Assembly: GCA_050084515.1 (NCBI GenBank)
Contig: CM114271.1
Span: 68,262,001-68,326,000, forward strand
DNA: 64,000 nucleotides
From: Blasia pusilla
Lineage: Eukaryota > Marchantiophyta > Marchantiopsida > Blasiales
Direction of reading: 5' to 3'
Positions 1-11,850 of this stretch are shown piece after piece. How positions within the stretch are numbered: the first letter of the stretch is position 1; every line of letters starts with the position of its first letter. The notes beneath the pieces were generated by a model. It was given only the letters and a program-made list of their open reading frames with translations. It had not been told where the DNA came from and ran no database searches. Made by a program: the position numbers and the translations under genes.

Positions 1-1730
1 GATGATTGCTATGGGGGAAGAGATGGAGACTCTTTGATACAATCATACTTGGGACTTTGTGTGGTTGATAAGGACAAGAAGGCAATTGGATGTAGATGGA
101 TGTATCGGAGGAAGGAAGGACTTTTTGAGACTAGTGGAGATAGATATAATGCGAGACTTGTGGCAAAGGGATATTCCCAAATGGAAGATATTGACTCTAA
201 TGAAATTTTCTCAATAGTAGTAAATGTTGTATCCATTCATGTATTTTTAGGCATAGGAGCTCTATATGACCTAAAGTTGAAGCAACTTGATGTTAGAACT
301 ACCTTCTTGCATGGAGAGCTCGAGGAGGAGATTGATGAACATAGAATAGCCAAAGGAATTTAAAGTATAGGGAAGAAGAACTTGGTGTGCAAATTGAAGA
401 AGTCCTTGTATAGATTGAAGTACGTAGAGTCAAAGGCAAGAATATAAGAGATTTGATACATTTATGAGAGTGCATGGATGTTGTCACAACTGTTAGGATA
501 GATCGGTGGGATCTAGCAGAGCGTCTGCATGAGTAGTGGAGGATAGGCCCAGGAGGTCAAGGATGACTTGTTGAGGCCCCGAGAAACCTGAGAGAGCAGG
601 TTTTCCCTTCGTTTCGGCTCATTTGGAGCCATATAGAGAAACTTGCTATTTTGGGTAAGTTTCCATATTGGGAATATTTGACTTTCCACTTTGGGAAGTG
701 GACCTTGACCCGCTACAGCAGGTCAAGAGCCAAGGAGATGACCTGCGAGCATAGGTTACCGTTAAGAGGGCTTGGGAGAGGGAAGGGGGTATATCTCAAG
801 GAGAGAGAGCTTGAGAGCTCATTCTCTCTTTGTTAAACCTCTTGGCATGAGGCGGCGGAGCTATGGTCCCTTGTCTTGTGAGTGTAACCCAAGCCTCTCA
901 TTAGGAGAGTGGGTTTGGTTTGACATGAGGGAGAGTGCACACCTTTGAGAGCTATGGTGTGAGATGGTGTAGAGAGAGATTGGATCTTACTTTATTTGAA
1001 ATATTTTGGTACTTCTCGCCTCTGTGTATGGATGCCATGAGTTAGCATGGGATCGTGTGTGTTTTTGTATGTCTTCGATGACAGCGATGTATGTTGTGTA
1101 GCGATGTGTATGGGCACGATAATGTACTTGTTGTGAGTATGACTATTGTGTGTATTTGAAGAAGACAAATAGAGGTTTTTCTTTCGGTTACATTGTCTTG
1201 ATATTGTATATTGATGATATGTTCATTGCTCTTGAGCACATGAAAGATATTTCTCAATTAAAGAGAAAATTGAGCAAGAAGTTTAGCAATAAGGACTAGG
1301 GTCCCTCAAAGAGGATTCTTGGGATAGATGTCCATAGAGATTGGGAGAATGGACGATTGTGGACGTCCCATAGGAAGTACCTTGAGAGGGTACTTGAATG
1401 GTTTCGCATGGAGAATGCTAAATATATGAGCACTCCTTTAGGTAGTCATTTTAGACTCTCTTTAGTTATTTTTCCTATTATTGAAGGTGAAAAAAGAGCA
1501 ATGTCGAAGGTTCCTTATGAGAGTGCGGCTGGAAGTTTGACTATAGAATGATATACACTTGACCATATACCTCGTATGCTATGAGTTTGGTTAACATATT
1601 CATGACAAACCCAAGGCACCAACATTGGGAAGTAGTGAAGTGGATTCTTCGTTACTTGAAAGGAAGAATGGATATGGGAATTTTCTTTGATGGTAGAGTT
1701 GATGGACATTGTTTAGATTTGTCGTAATTC
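1..1730 (+). pseudogene. Ty1/copia pol relic (reverse transcriptase to RNase H)
   Basis: Decayed copia polyprotein. The first part (about 1-480) reads WMYRRKEG, ARLVAKGYSQ and KQLDVRTTFLHGELEEEI, the conserved start of copia reverse transcriptase (RVT_2). It continues in shifted frames to YKRFDTFMRVHGC. The reading resumes at about 1135 with DYCVYLKKT, YIVLILYIDDM (the catalytic YxDD box), ILGIDVHRD-like and YLERVLEWF, then WEVVKWILRYLKG near 1630, the start of RNase H. Several frameshifts and stops make it non-functional. The element enters from the left edge of the window, so its 5' part is not visible. The 485-1129 segment is foreign to the pol reading and interrupts it between the palm motifs. 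Family assignment is secure from the motif order; integrity of the whole element cannot be judged. Confidence 0.9.
485..1129 (+). mobile_element. Insertion of a dispersed ~645 bp repeat (copy A)
   Basis: This segment splits the copia reading frame and closely resembles 10106-10735 over almost its full length (shared blocks include TTTCGGCTCATTTGGAGCC and GGCATGAGGCGGCGGAGC). The sequence GTTGT occurs immediately before (480-484) and after (1130-1134), which fits a 5-bp target-site duplication. Removing the insert restores the copia reading. No protein is recognisable inside. Size, lack of coding and the 5-bp duplication suggest a solo LTR or a short non-autonomous LTR element, but clear TG...CA ends are not visible, so the class is uncertain. 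Confidence 0.7.
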
Positions 1731-2930
1731 TTAGCTTCTTCGCTAGAAGGGGTGTAGGGGCTGGCCCTCGTGGTACGGTATATTTAGTTTGTGGCTATTT
1801 AACTAAAGTCATGTTAGGATTTTTGCGTCATTCTGCGCGTACAGCTTTGGGCGTGACAATGAGTCTTGAAGAGCTCGCGATGTACAATGTGTGCAGACTT
1901 CAATAAAGCAAAGTGAGAATGTTTGATCATGGATGTATCTTCTTCATGGGAAGTGAACCACATACATCTTGTGTGATTCATATCGATTGATTATCCAATT
2001 TCTTCCAACAAATAGCAATCCCGAGGTGTTTATACACCATATATGCTTGATAAACCTCAAAAAACAAGCCATAGTGATCCATATGAGACAAATCTCTAGA
2101 AGCAAATCATGGAGATCTCTATGGCTTGTTTTTGGAGGTTTGTGAAGCCAAGGTCAAGCGCAATCCTAAGTAGGTGGAGAAGGAAAGCATGGCAGAGGCC
2201 ATCTTAGATAACCCAATGGATCAGATGGACTAACCTCAAGCAAGGAAAATATGTCTTGAAGAGACCCATAATACCGCCAAGGTGAAACTTCAATCACTTC
2301 TATGACTAGGGAGGGGATAATGCTGCAAAAAGCAATGGAGAGTTTCCATGGTCGATTGAGGGATCACCCATCCAAATTTGTCAAAGGTAGTAAGTTTAGT
2401 CGGTAAGTGATTTCACACTCCAATGTGGGCATAGTTATCGAAACAATAAGGGCATTTAGTATCTCGTCTACGTGACCCAAATGGAAATGACTTGTGAGGG
2501 TCGAGGCATGGATGTAATTCACCTCGGGGGAAATATGATCCACTCAATTATACCCAAGAGATAGCCCATGCCAAAATCTCACACCCCTTCTCCTTCGAAT
2601 TGGCAATCCACTGTCATCCACGACAACTATCCACTACAACTTCATGCAACACCGACTAACCGGCACATTATAATAACCATGAGTTACATGAACCCAACCT
2701 CAGCCAAAATAACCACGGGTCCTAGACAAGGTAGGTTCAAAAACCTCATCCGAAGACGTACGCGCCAAAGACCTGGGTTTCGTTTTCCCGTACGCGAGAG
2801 ATTGACACGCCGCTGCAGTGCCCTACATGCGTCCGCAGCACGGTCCATATAGTGTCGAGTTCGAACTCAGAGGAGGAACGGGTTAAACGTAAAGGACATG
2901 AGGGAGGCTGAGGACGCCGGAGCTGTGATT
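1731..2930. other. Intergenic stretch, no gene recognised
   Basis: After the copia relic the sequence has no convincing coding reading. It holds the foldback at 2052-2141. It becomes more GC-rich towards LHCB5 from about 2740. Plus-strand open frames here (for example 2568-2852) have no recognisable motif. Confidence 0.5.
2052..2141. repeat. Foldback: 23-bp inverted repeat
   Basis: Positions 2052-2074 and 2119-2141 are reverse complements with a single mismatch (22 of 23), separated by 44 bases. The RNA would form a long stem. It could be a small foldback transposon remnant or a hairpin-RNA source; nothing else in the sequence decides between these. Confidence 0.7.
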
Positions 2931-3374
2931 GGCCCGTAGCGGATTGCACCCATCTGCTGCATGGCCATGCACGCATACATGTAGTTTTCTTTTATCCAAT
3001 TATCGAAAATGATTTTCTATATTTATCCTGGCGGGATAAACTGAGTTCGGCGAATGAGAGGCCGGATAACTATCCCTTTCTCTGGTATCTAATTGGCGCC
3101 CCGCCATCGCTAGGGGCGGTCCGCATGGCGCGCATGGTCATCCATGCATGCGTGCGTGCATGGCCATGGGCCCATGCTAGGAGCGGGGCTGTGGCTATGG
3201 CGGACGCAAGAACCCTCAGCTCAGACTCAAGTGCGCGGAATTCGTCTCGATTCCTCTCGATTTCTCTTCGTCCGAGTCCGATAGAGTGAGGGAGATCGGT
3301 TGAGCAGCTGCGGGGCGAGTGCGCGCGGTAGAGGGCGTTCTCGGAAGAGCGTGCGAGTGTGGGACGAAGGCGCA
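2930..3374 (+). promoter_or_regulatory. LHCB5 promoter and 5' leader: CCAAT and GATA (I-box) cluster
   Basis: Upstream of the LHCB5 start codon there are an ATTGG (inverted CCAAT) near 2934, TTATCCAAT near 2993, TTTATCC near 3021, GGGATAA near 3033 and GGATAA near 3063, with a TATA-like TATATTTAT near 3018. CCAAT plus GATA/I-box clusters are established elements of light-regulated LHC promoters. Transcription start is not defined; the leader would be up to about 300 bases. Confidence 0.5.
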
Positions 3375-4116
3375 ATGGCAGCGATGGTGGGCACCGCCGC
3401 GGTCCTCGGAAGGTCGGAGATTTTGGGTCAGGCTGTGATCGCCTCCTCGTCCTCTTCTTCTCTCAGCAGAAGCTCCAAGGCTTCCTCCGTTCAGGTCGTC
3501 TCAATCTTCAAGAAGGGCAAGAAGCCTGCTGCCAAGAAGGCCGCCGCCCCATCCAACCCCGAGTTGGCCAAGTGGTATGGTAAGTGACTCTGCATCACTC
3601 GAAGACGATTTTCTCTCACCTCACCTCACCTCACCTCACCTCATCTCTTATCGAATTGGAATCCTGCCTGCGATGGCAAAGGAGAGCGAATCCTACGAAG
3701 TTCCGTTGCAGCTGCGGAGGCGGTGGCGGACAGCATTTCCACAGCGGCGCTTTCAAGTGATGGGATGCTGAGGTCGTGAGCTCGGGGGTTTCATTTCGCT
3801 GCGTGATTCTCTTGCGAGGGTGGATTGAGGCGACTGAATAGCGGTGTGAATCCCCTACATTGGCTGCTCTCGAGAGGCTTCTTTGGTGCCAGTGAGCTTG
3901 ACTCCGTGGGATTTGGCCTGCAGGCCCCGACAGGAGAATTTACCTGCCTGAAGGTCTCCTCGACAAGTCCGATATCCCAGCTTACCTCACTGGCGAAGTT
4001 CCCGGCGAGTGAGTGCTGGACTCTGCACTTCTGTTGGATGCATTTGTTGAAGTCGTTCCAATGCGCGAGTGAGTGCATGAGAGGGAGAGATTGAAGTCGT
4101 TACAATGTGTGAATGC

Positions 4117-4169
<53 letters not shown>

Positions 4170-5472
4170 TACTTATGAAGTAGTGCCTCCAGGGGTCTAT
4201 GGTCGTAGTGTTGCGACCATAGACCCCTGGACGGTGAGAGAGAGATGGAGAGAGATGTGGCTAACTGGGGCTATTGCTTGGGTCGCTGTGCAGCTATGGA
4301 TTCGACCCCTTCGGTCTCTCCAAGAAGTCGTCCGACTTCGACAAGTAAGTCGGTCTGCAGCTCGCACTTATAAACCTCCTGCCATGGACGAGTTGGTTTC
4401 ACGCGTGAGGATTTTGACTCCTGAAGGTCTCTGAAAGTTCATGGGGTGAAGTTGAAGACTGGTTATGGAGGTTTGTGGACTCTCATTGCGTTTGGATGTT
4501 ATGCTCAGGTACCAGGCCTACGAGCTCATCCACGCTAGATGGGCCATGCTGGGTGCTGCTGGATTCATCATCCCAGAGGCATTCAACAAGTACGGTGCCG
4601 TGTGTGGTCCTGAAGCCGTCTGGTTCAAGGTGAGCAGAAGCACCTTCAGGTGATTGTGTCCCTCTGGATGATGGGATTGCATGTTCAACTGTTGATGATT
4701 CGGTTGGGATTCCGTTCATCACTGTGGCTGTGTTTTGCATGATCGTGCAGACTGGAGCTCTTCTGTTGGAAGGTAACACTCTCCAATACTTTGGAGCATC
4801 CATCCCAGTGAACCTAGCGGCTGCTGTCATCGCTGAGGTCATCCTTGTTGGAGGTGCTGAGTACTACCGATCCACCAACAAGTCCCCGTTGGGATCTGTA
4901 AGTCCTGATTCTCTTCTTCAAGATCACTCTCTGATCTGCTCACATGATCCTTCTGTTTGGAGTCAAACCTGGCAGTTGTAATTTGCTGTTGCCTTCTGGG
5001 GAGTTAGCTGTATATGGATTGGGTGTGGACTGCAATTTTATGAAGGTCCTTAGATGATGACAATGTAATTGCAGCTACCTCCTGGTTTCTTGCATTGGGT
5101 TTTCTGTGGGTGATGACTTTTTGCATCTCTGGTACTGAGTTTCTTGTGGTGGTGTGTGGGCTATTGGATGAGGCTGAAAGATTTGGTTGACCGTCGATTG
5201 TTGCATGTGAGCAGGATCTCGACCGTCTTCACCCAGGAGGTGCATTTGACCCTCTCGGTTTGGCGAAGGACCCGGACCAGTTCGCTATCTTGAAAGTGAA
5301 GGAGATCAAGAATGGAAGGCTGGCTATGTTCTCCATGCTAGGGTTCTTCATCCAGGCTTACGTGACCGGCGAGGGCCCGGTTGAGAACTTGGCCGCCCAC
5401 CTGAGCGACCCATTCGGAAACAATTTGCTGACAGTTCTGCAAGGGACAGCCGAGCGCACCCCTAGCTTGTAG
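3375..5472 (+). CDS. LHCB5: Chlorophyll a/b-binding protein CP26 (minor PSII antenna), six exons
   Basis: Exons 3375-3579, 3924-4008, 4294-4344, 4509-4629, 4751-4897 and 5215-5472; every intron is GT-AG and the frame is continuous, giving 288 aa, normal for CP26. Residues 1 to about 50 are Ser/Ala/Lys-rich, a chloroplast transit peptide. The mature protein has the three LHC membrane helices: the first with E119-x2-H122-x-R124-WAMLG, the second after [14 protein letters not shown] (about 156-190), the third with E233-x2-N236-x-R238-LAMF. These Glu/Arg pairs and Asn/His residues ligate chlorophyll. The C-terminus [13 protein letters not shown] is typical of CP26. It acts in the thylakoid as a monomeric antenna between LHCII trimers and the PSII core, in light harvesting and photoprotection. 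The start is the first ATG in frame (MAAMVG); a second Met is at codon 4. No break seen, so it should be functional. Confidence 0.96.
3614..3643 (+). repeat. CTCAC microsatellite in LHCB5 intron 1
   Basis: About five tandem CTCAC units lie just inside LHCB5 intron 1. Short pyrimidine-rich repeat with no sign of function. Confidence 0.85.
4119..4167 (+). repeat. (GA)n microsatellite in LHCB5 intron 2
   Basis: About 24 uninterrupted GA units in LHCB5 intron 2. Open frames through it are artefacts of the dinucleotide repeat. Confidence 0.95.
4188..4231. repeat. Perfect 18-bp inverted repeat in LHCB5 intron 2
   Basis: 4188-4205 and 4214-4231 are exact reverse complements (core CCAGGGGTCTATGGTCG) separated by eight bases. 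It lies 20 bases after the GA tract and 60 bases before exon 3. The intron RNA could form a stable hairpin near the 3' splice site. It could be a small foldback insertion or a recent template-switch product. Confidence 0.85.
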
Positions 5473-6212
5473 ACTACAAAAGAAGAGAATCTCCTGACGA
5501 ATTTCATCCCTTGTATGTCTATCAGTCCTATTCTTGGGATGCGTAGAGGATCCCTTCAAGCTTGTATAGAAGTAGAAGTTGAACCCCAACTGCATTACTG
5601 ATCTAGGCCAGCACTCGATTTTCATAAAAGCATCCTCGTTTGTATTTTGTGGTACGCAATCCGATCTTGTAACATCATCTCTCACCTTCTTATTCCCAGC
5701 TCTGTTTGCAATTGCGTTGTCAACTTCTGTTATTTCTACTCTGCCGATTGTGTGCTTGTAAGGTATGGAAAGTTTCTTCCATGAATGAATCATGAGCACT
5801 AGGAGAAAAGTTTGTGAATACACCATCCATATCATTCATGTGGGTAGATATTATATGGCAAGATGGTTCTCTCTATTCTGGAAAAGAAAAATTTTCCCTC
5901 CTGCAGAATAGATTATCAGGTCGGTCCAAGTATTAAAAGTAGATCATGAAAAGGTAGGACTCGAAAGTAGATTAAGTCTCTGGCAATGAATTGGGGCCAA
6001 TCATCAACGAGTATTGTGATTTGTTGTTTCAAATTTTTGTGGGAGGTCATTACCTATAAAGGAAAATAGCCAATTAGGGCAAAATGATTTATAAAGAAGA
6101 TCAGATAAAGATGGGTTTTGTTGATATCAGATGCTGATAGATAACTTATGAACACTAATGAAATGGTTTCAACTTGAAACAAGATTCTCACTATCTCCAC
6201 TAATTTCTATCA

Positions 6213-6341
6213 TAGACCCATTGAAGCTATCCACCTTAAAAGCCTTGATGAAGTATGACCATGGAAAATCTAACTCCTAGCATAGACGCTTTGAAGCTAT
6301 CCCTCTTAAAAGCCTCTATTAAGCAAGATCATGGAAAATCT
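6213..6341. repeat. Two-copy tandem duplication (~70 bp unit)
   Basis: Two diverged head-to-tail copies share TTGAAGCTATCC, CTTAAAAGCCT and CATGGAAAATCT in the same order. They are noncoding. Confidence 0.75.
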
Positions 6342-6659
6342 GAGAGGAAAGAAGATAAAAAGTGGTACAAATTATATTCTGTTATCTTAGCCACTTTCTC
6401 AGATTTGTTCTCTTTTAGTCTTCTCCCCTCTTAGGTTTTCTACTATCTTAGGTTCTCCTCCCCATGGGGAGCTATTGAGAGAGGTCCTGCAATTGTGGGA
6501 GGAGAGTGGGTAGGAAGTGAGATAACCCAATATAATGTGTTCGTTCAAACAAATAGAATGTGTTCTTTCAACCAATAAAGGACCATTAAAGTACCCTACT
6601 TTTAAATATCCTTTAGTTTTCCCCTACACCAGAATGATGTTAAATTATCTCAATTAACA

Positions 6660-6860
6660 CATATACCCGCGTGGCCCCCATGTGAAGCACGGGAGTGAGG
6701 ACCAATTTTCGCACAAATGGTTTTTATTGTTGGTGGAGTAAATCATTTTCTTCGTTACGGGAAGAAACATTCTCTTGATGTGACAAATAAGAAACCTTTT
6801 CTTGATGTAACAAAGGAGAGAGGTGTTCGCAAGGCACTCTCTAACAATAATAAAGATTGT
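6660..6860. repeat. Dispersed repeat related to 12715-12860
   Basis: Ordered similarities with 12715-12860: CACGGGAGTGA, a TTTTCTT stretch, AAACATT..CTTGATG, CAAA..GAGAGGTGTT and AAGGCACTCTC followed by AATAAT. This suggests two old copies of one non-autonomous element. Its class is not identified. Confidence 0.5.
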
Positions 6861-8315
6861 ATCCTCCTCTCAATTGCGTCATACTTATATCACTTGCTAC
6901 TCGTCATAGTATGTTTCTCCCCACTCAAAATTTAGAGGAGGATTGGATAGCATGCATAGGTAAGAAACAAGCTTTTCTTTCTATTTAACATTTTGAAACT
7001 AGCGAAGGGGTAGATAATGAGCATGGATTTAATTTTTTTAAATATCATATTAGAAGGGTGTTACCTACTTGGAAGACGAGTAACATGAAAGAATATTTTA
7101 TTTTTTGAGATGTCGAAGTATGAAGGGTGAAGGGACATATATTTTAGGAATGGAAATGAAGATAATGAGTATGGATGTAATTTTTTGAGATATCATACTA
7201 TCAAGATGGTTATTGAACAAGAAAAGTAGGATGAGGGAAAATTTTCAATTTAAAATCACATATTTATTTCTTTTCAAAAATTTAAAAAAATTCCCAATGA
7301 AATCTTTGATGTTGACTATCTTTTCCCCTTTGAGATTGAAAATTTAACGGTTCATGTAAAAAAATTCAAGTTTAGTTTGGAGGGAAAATTAATAAGAATT
7401 GTACAATAGTGCTAGGACAATAATTTTTCTTCAAACATTGAAAGAAATTTTATTTATCTATTTTTTAAAATTTTCATGATTCATTGGGAGAAACAAATTT
7501 CTCTATTTTGGGCAAGAATTCATCAAAATGGATGATTTTATTATTTTAATTGAAAGATGAGAAATGAAAAAGGAAAAAAAATTTCCCCCATTTACTAAAG
7601 GAAAATATATGATTTTTTAGAAAAGAATTAAAAATTACATGTATTATTAAAGAAACCTAGTTTTTTTTAAAATCTTTTTGAATGTTAAATTCTAAGAATT
7701 AAACTTATGTCCAATAAACTTCATATTTGTCATCCTCCATATGTGAATATTTTCATTTGAATAATTTCCAATCATCTCACCCACTGCATTGCACATGCAA
7801 AAAAATTACTAGTAGAAATTTAAAAGCATATAATACTCCATTATTTGACAAATGTTCATCAACAACAATATTGGTGTAGTCAAAGATTTGACACGCCTTT
7901 ATCCAAACTAATAAGTCAAATGGTGATGCGAGGTATATAATACATAGAAGATATGAAATTACAAATATTATTATTTCGCATTCCCAAAATTGGGAGAGCT
8001 AGAGATATCCGTCAAGAGGGGAGTGTATGTTTGACACTACGTGTTAACCACACATGAGTTGCCATATGGGTGATAATCCTCCAACAAAGTATAGAATAGT
8101 AAGAAGGCATGTGCGTTGCACCGGCATCAACACTTTATCAACACTTCATTATATACAACATTCCATGTTCATAACTAAAAATAACATCCCTCGACTGATG
8201 AACAAATGGCAAGGCTAGGTCAGGAGGGAAGGTTGACTGCAGTCGGCTATGTGGGCATGGTTTGAGACTAACCGAAGGCAGATACTTTGCACTTCATGCA
8301 GGAAGGATGACAACC

Positions 8316-8454
8316 CGATTTTTCCGGAATCCGGAAGGATGGATTAGGCCCTGCCCGCCTTATATCTTTCCATGTCTATTAGGCCAATTTTTGACCTGCT
8401 CGATTTTTCCGGAATTCGGAAGGATGGATCGGGCCCAACCCGCCTTGTATCTTT
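8316..8454 (+). repeat. Two-copy tandem repeat (85 bp period) with TTCCGGAATCCGGAA
   Basis: Copies begin at 8316 and 8401, sharing CGATTTTTCCGGAA, CGGAAGGATGGAT and CCCGCCTT.TATCTTT. The first copy contains a 15-base dyad, TTCCGGA-A-TCCGGAA; the second has one change that breaks it. Confidence 0.8.
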
Positions 8455-8600
8455 AGATGACCGTTCGGCCAGATATGACTTGTTCCCAGTTACGAACGCT
8501 CAGAGTAACTTAGGTTGATAATTCAATACTCGATCTGTTCTTTGCTCCATAATCTGTCTAGAAGCCATGTGGACAAAAGATGCAAGATGCGATATCATTT

Positions 8601-9820
<1,220 letters not shown>

Positions 9821-10109
9821 TCAGGATGTTGTTTATATGGCTAAACTTGGACTCCCCTTGTTATGTTTGATGAAGTATACTCTACAAAGCCAAATCTTGC
9901 CTTAAGTCAATTTGTCAATGAAGATATGTAGGAAGACTGATTATACACGTGACGAGTTACTACTATACCTAATTATACAAATATAAGAGTATGATAAGTC
10001 TTGTACTCTTCAAACAATCAATAGTTCGTAAATTGTAGGTAATGTCTACCATACAATGTGTCACGTCTCAGGATGTTGTTTATATGGCTAAACTTGGACT
10101 CCCCTTGTT
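9821..10109. repeat. Pair of identical 42-bp direct repeats
   Basis: 9821-9862 and 10068-10109 are identical (both begin TCAGGATGTTGTTTATATGG), with 205 bases between them. The second copy runs straight into the dispersed repeat copy B. Perfect identity next to diverged surroundings suggests a relatively recent duplication or repair event. Confidence 0.9.
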
Positions 10110-10735
10110 CGGTGAGATCTAGTAGAGCGCCCTCGTAAGTAGTGGAGGACAGGCTCAATAGGTCGAGGATGACCTGCTAAGGCCCCGGGAAACTTGAGAG
10201 AGCAGGTTTCCCCTTCGTTTCGGCTCATTTGGAGCCATATTGAGGAACTTGTTATTTTAGGTAAGTACCATTTTGACTATATTATCAACTTTCTATTTTT
10301 ATTAAGTGGCTCTTGACCTCCTACATCAGGTCAAGAGCCAAGGAGGTAACTTGGGAGCATAGGTTACCATGGAGAGAGCTTGGGAGAGGGGAGGAGTATA
10401 CCTCAAGGAGAGAGAGCTTGAGAGCTCATTCTCTCTTTGTTGAACCTCTTGGCATGAGGCGGCGGAGCTATGGTCTTGCTTGCCTTGTGTGTGTAACCCA
10501 AGCCTCTCATTAGGAGAGTGGGTTTGGTTTGACATTGAGAGAGACATGTGAGAGTGCACACATTTTAGAGCTATGGTGTTGAGAGAGATTGGATCTTATT
10601 TTAATTGGAGATATTTTGGTACTTCTTGTCTCGTTGTTTGGATGCCATGAGCTAGCATGGGATCGTGCGTGTTTGTGTGTGTGTTCAATGACAACGATGT
10701 ATGTTGTGTAGCGATGTGTATGCGCACGATAAATG
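10106..10735 (+). mobile_element. Dispersed ~630 bp repeat (copy B)
   Basis: Same family and orientation as 485-1129, with small indels. Shared blocks run from GATCTAG.AGAGCG to GTGTAGCGATGTGTATG.GCACGATAA. It carries a potential hairpin around AACCCAAGCCTCTCATTAGGAG. No coding region. Probably a solo LTR or short LTR-derived element. It is also next to copia pol debris, which begins again about 250 bases downstream. Confidence 0.75.
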
Positions 10736-10959
10736 GAAGATCGTAGTTAGAAGAGGCATGCTATGACTCAGCAATTCATTGCCCTTTTGAAATCGTAGTA
10801 ATGGCATGCCTCAAGCATCTTCAAGAGCCACAAGAAGCTCAAATGCGATCGAGTACCAGATGAAGATATTATGAATGAAGACTTCTCAACTGTACATCTT
10901 GCATATAGGCTAAGATGGCTAAGGTGCATTTTTATTTGATAATCACATAAAATCATGAT

Positions 10960-11850
10960 GCATATGTCCAGAGATTTAGGGGACAATTTCAAAAAGATCT
11001 TGAGATGAAGGATTTGGGAGTTCTCTAACTCTTCCTTAATATTGAGATTTTTCATTAGGGATGTCCTACTTGGACGACGTAGTGATAATATGCTCTATAA
11101 AAGCTAACGCAATTTGGGATGGAAATTTGTAAATATTTTCCCATCTCCTTACAATAGAATCTCAAGCTACTATAAGATATATGAAGTTCTTGTAGATTTG
11201 TACATGTATCGACAAATATGAGGACGTCTAATCTATCTTTTTGCTATTTGATCTAGTTTGAGTCATTCAATTGATCTTAAAAGCTAGTTTGAGTGAAGTC
11301 CAAGGAAGCTAGTCCATCTTGGTGTAGTGAGGTGGATATTTAGATGCGTGAAACATACAATTAATTTTGGACTTTATTTCACTATGGCCTTGCATTTAGA
11401 TCAATGCAAATTGAAAAAAAATGAAATTAAATGGGTTTTGGATCAATCAATTTTATTAGGTATGTATTCAGTCTTATGAGTGGTACAATTAGTTTTGTAG
11501 GTCTACATAGTACTGCCACTAGACTGAAAAAATTTCCATATAGTATTTTCTAAATATAAATTGGGATAGAACAATTTAAACGAAGATTTTATATGGTCAC
11601 AACAAAAGTAGTGTAAAATTGGGTAATAATCTTGTGTTTCATGTTACGACTAAACATTGAGGTACATTCTCACTTTATTTCTGAGAAAGTTCATTATAGG
11701 TAAAATAGAGTTTTAAAACAAGAATATCCAAATTTGGATTGATGAACTTCGTTTAGTGAAAACCTTAAGGCCACCAACTGGAATGCACAAAATCAAAGCA
11801 CATAAAATTTCTTCTAAGTTGATTAGATAGAGAAATGGAAAGATCTACAA
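10960..11850 (+). pseudogene. Heavily decayed copia RT/RNase H relic
   Basis: LRGQFQKDLEMKDLGVL near 10975 matches the copia block usually followed by FLGIE. Later shifted frames give PRKLVHLGVVRWIFRCVKHTINFGLYF near 11310, the start of RNase H. Many stops. Too degraded to place the boundaries; similar in family to the 1-1730 relic. Confidence 0.65.

Larger units (their letters stand above)
5473..8260. other. LHCB5 3' region and AT-rich spacer
   Basis: The LHCB5 3'UTR should occupy the first few hundred bases; no single polyadenylation signal stands out. From about 5900 the sequence is AT-rich with no recognisable coding region. It contains the tandem duplication at 6213-6341 and a repeat-like block at 6660-6860 that is partly related to 12715-12860. 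Short sequences such as TGCGTTGCACC near 8110 look like transposon-end debris. Confidence 0.5.
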
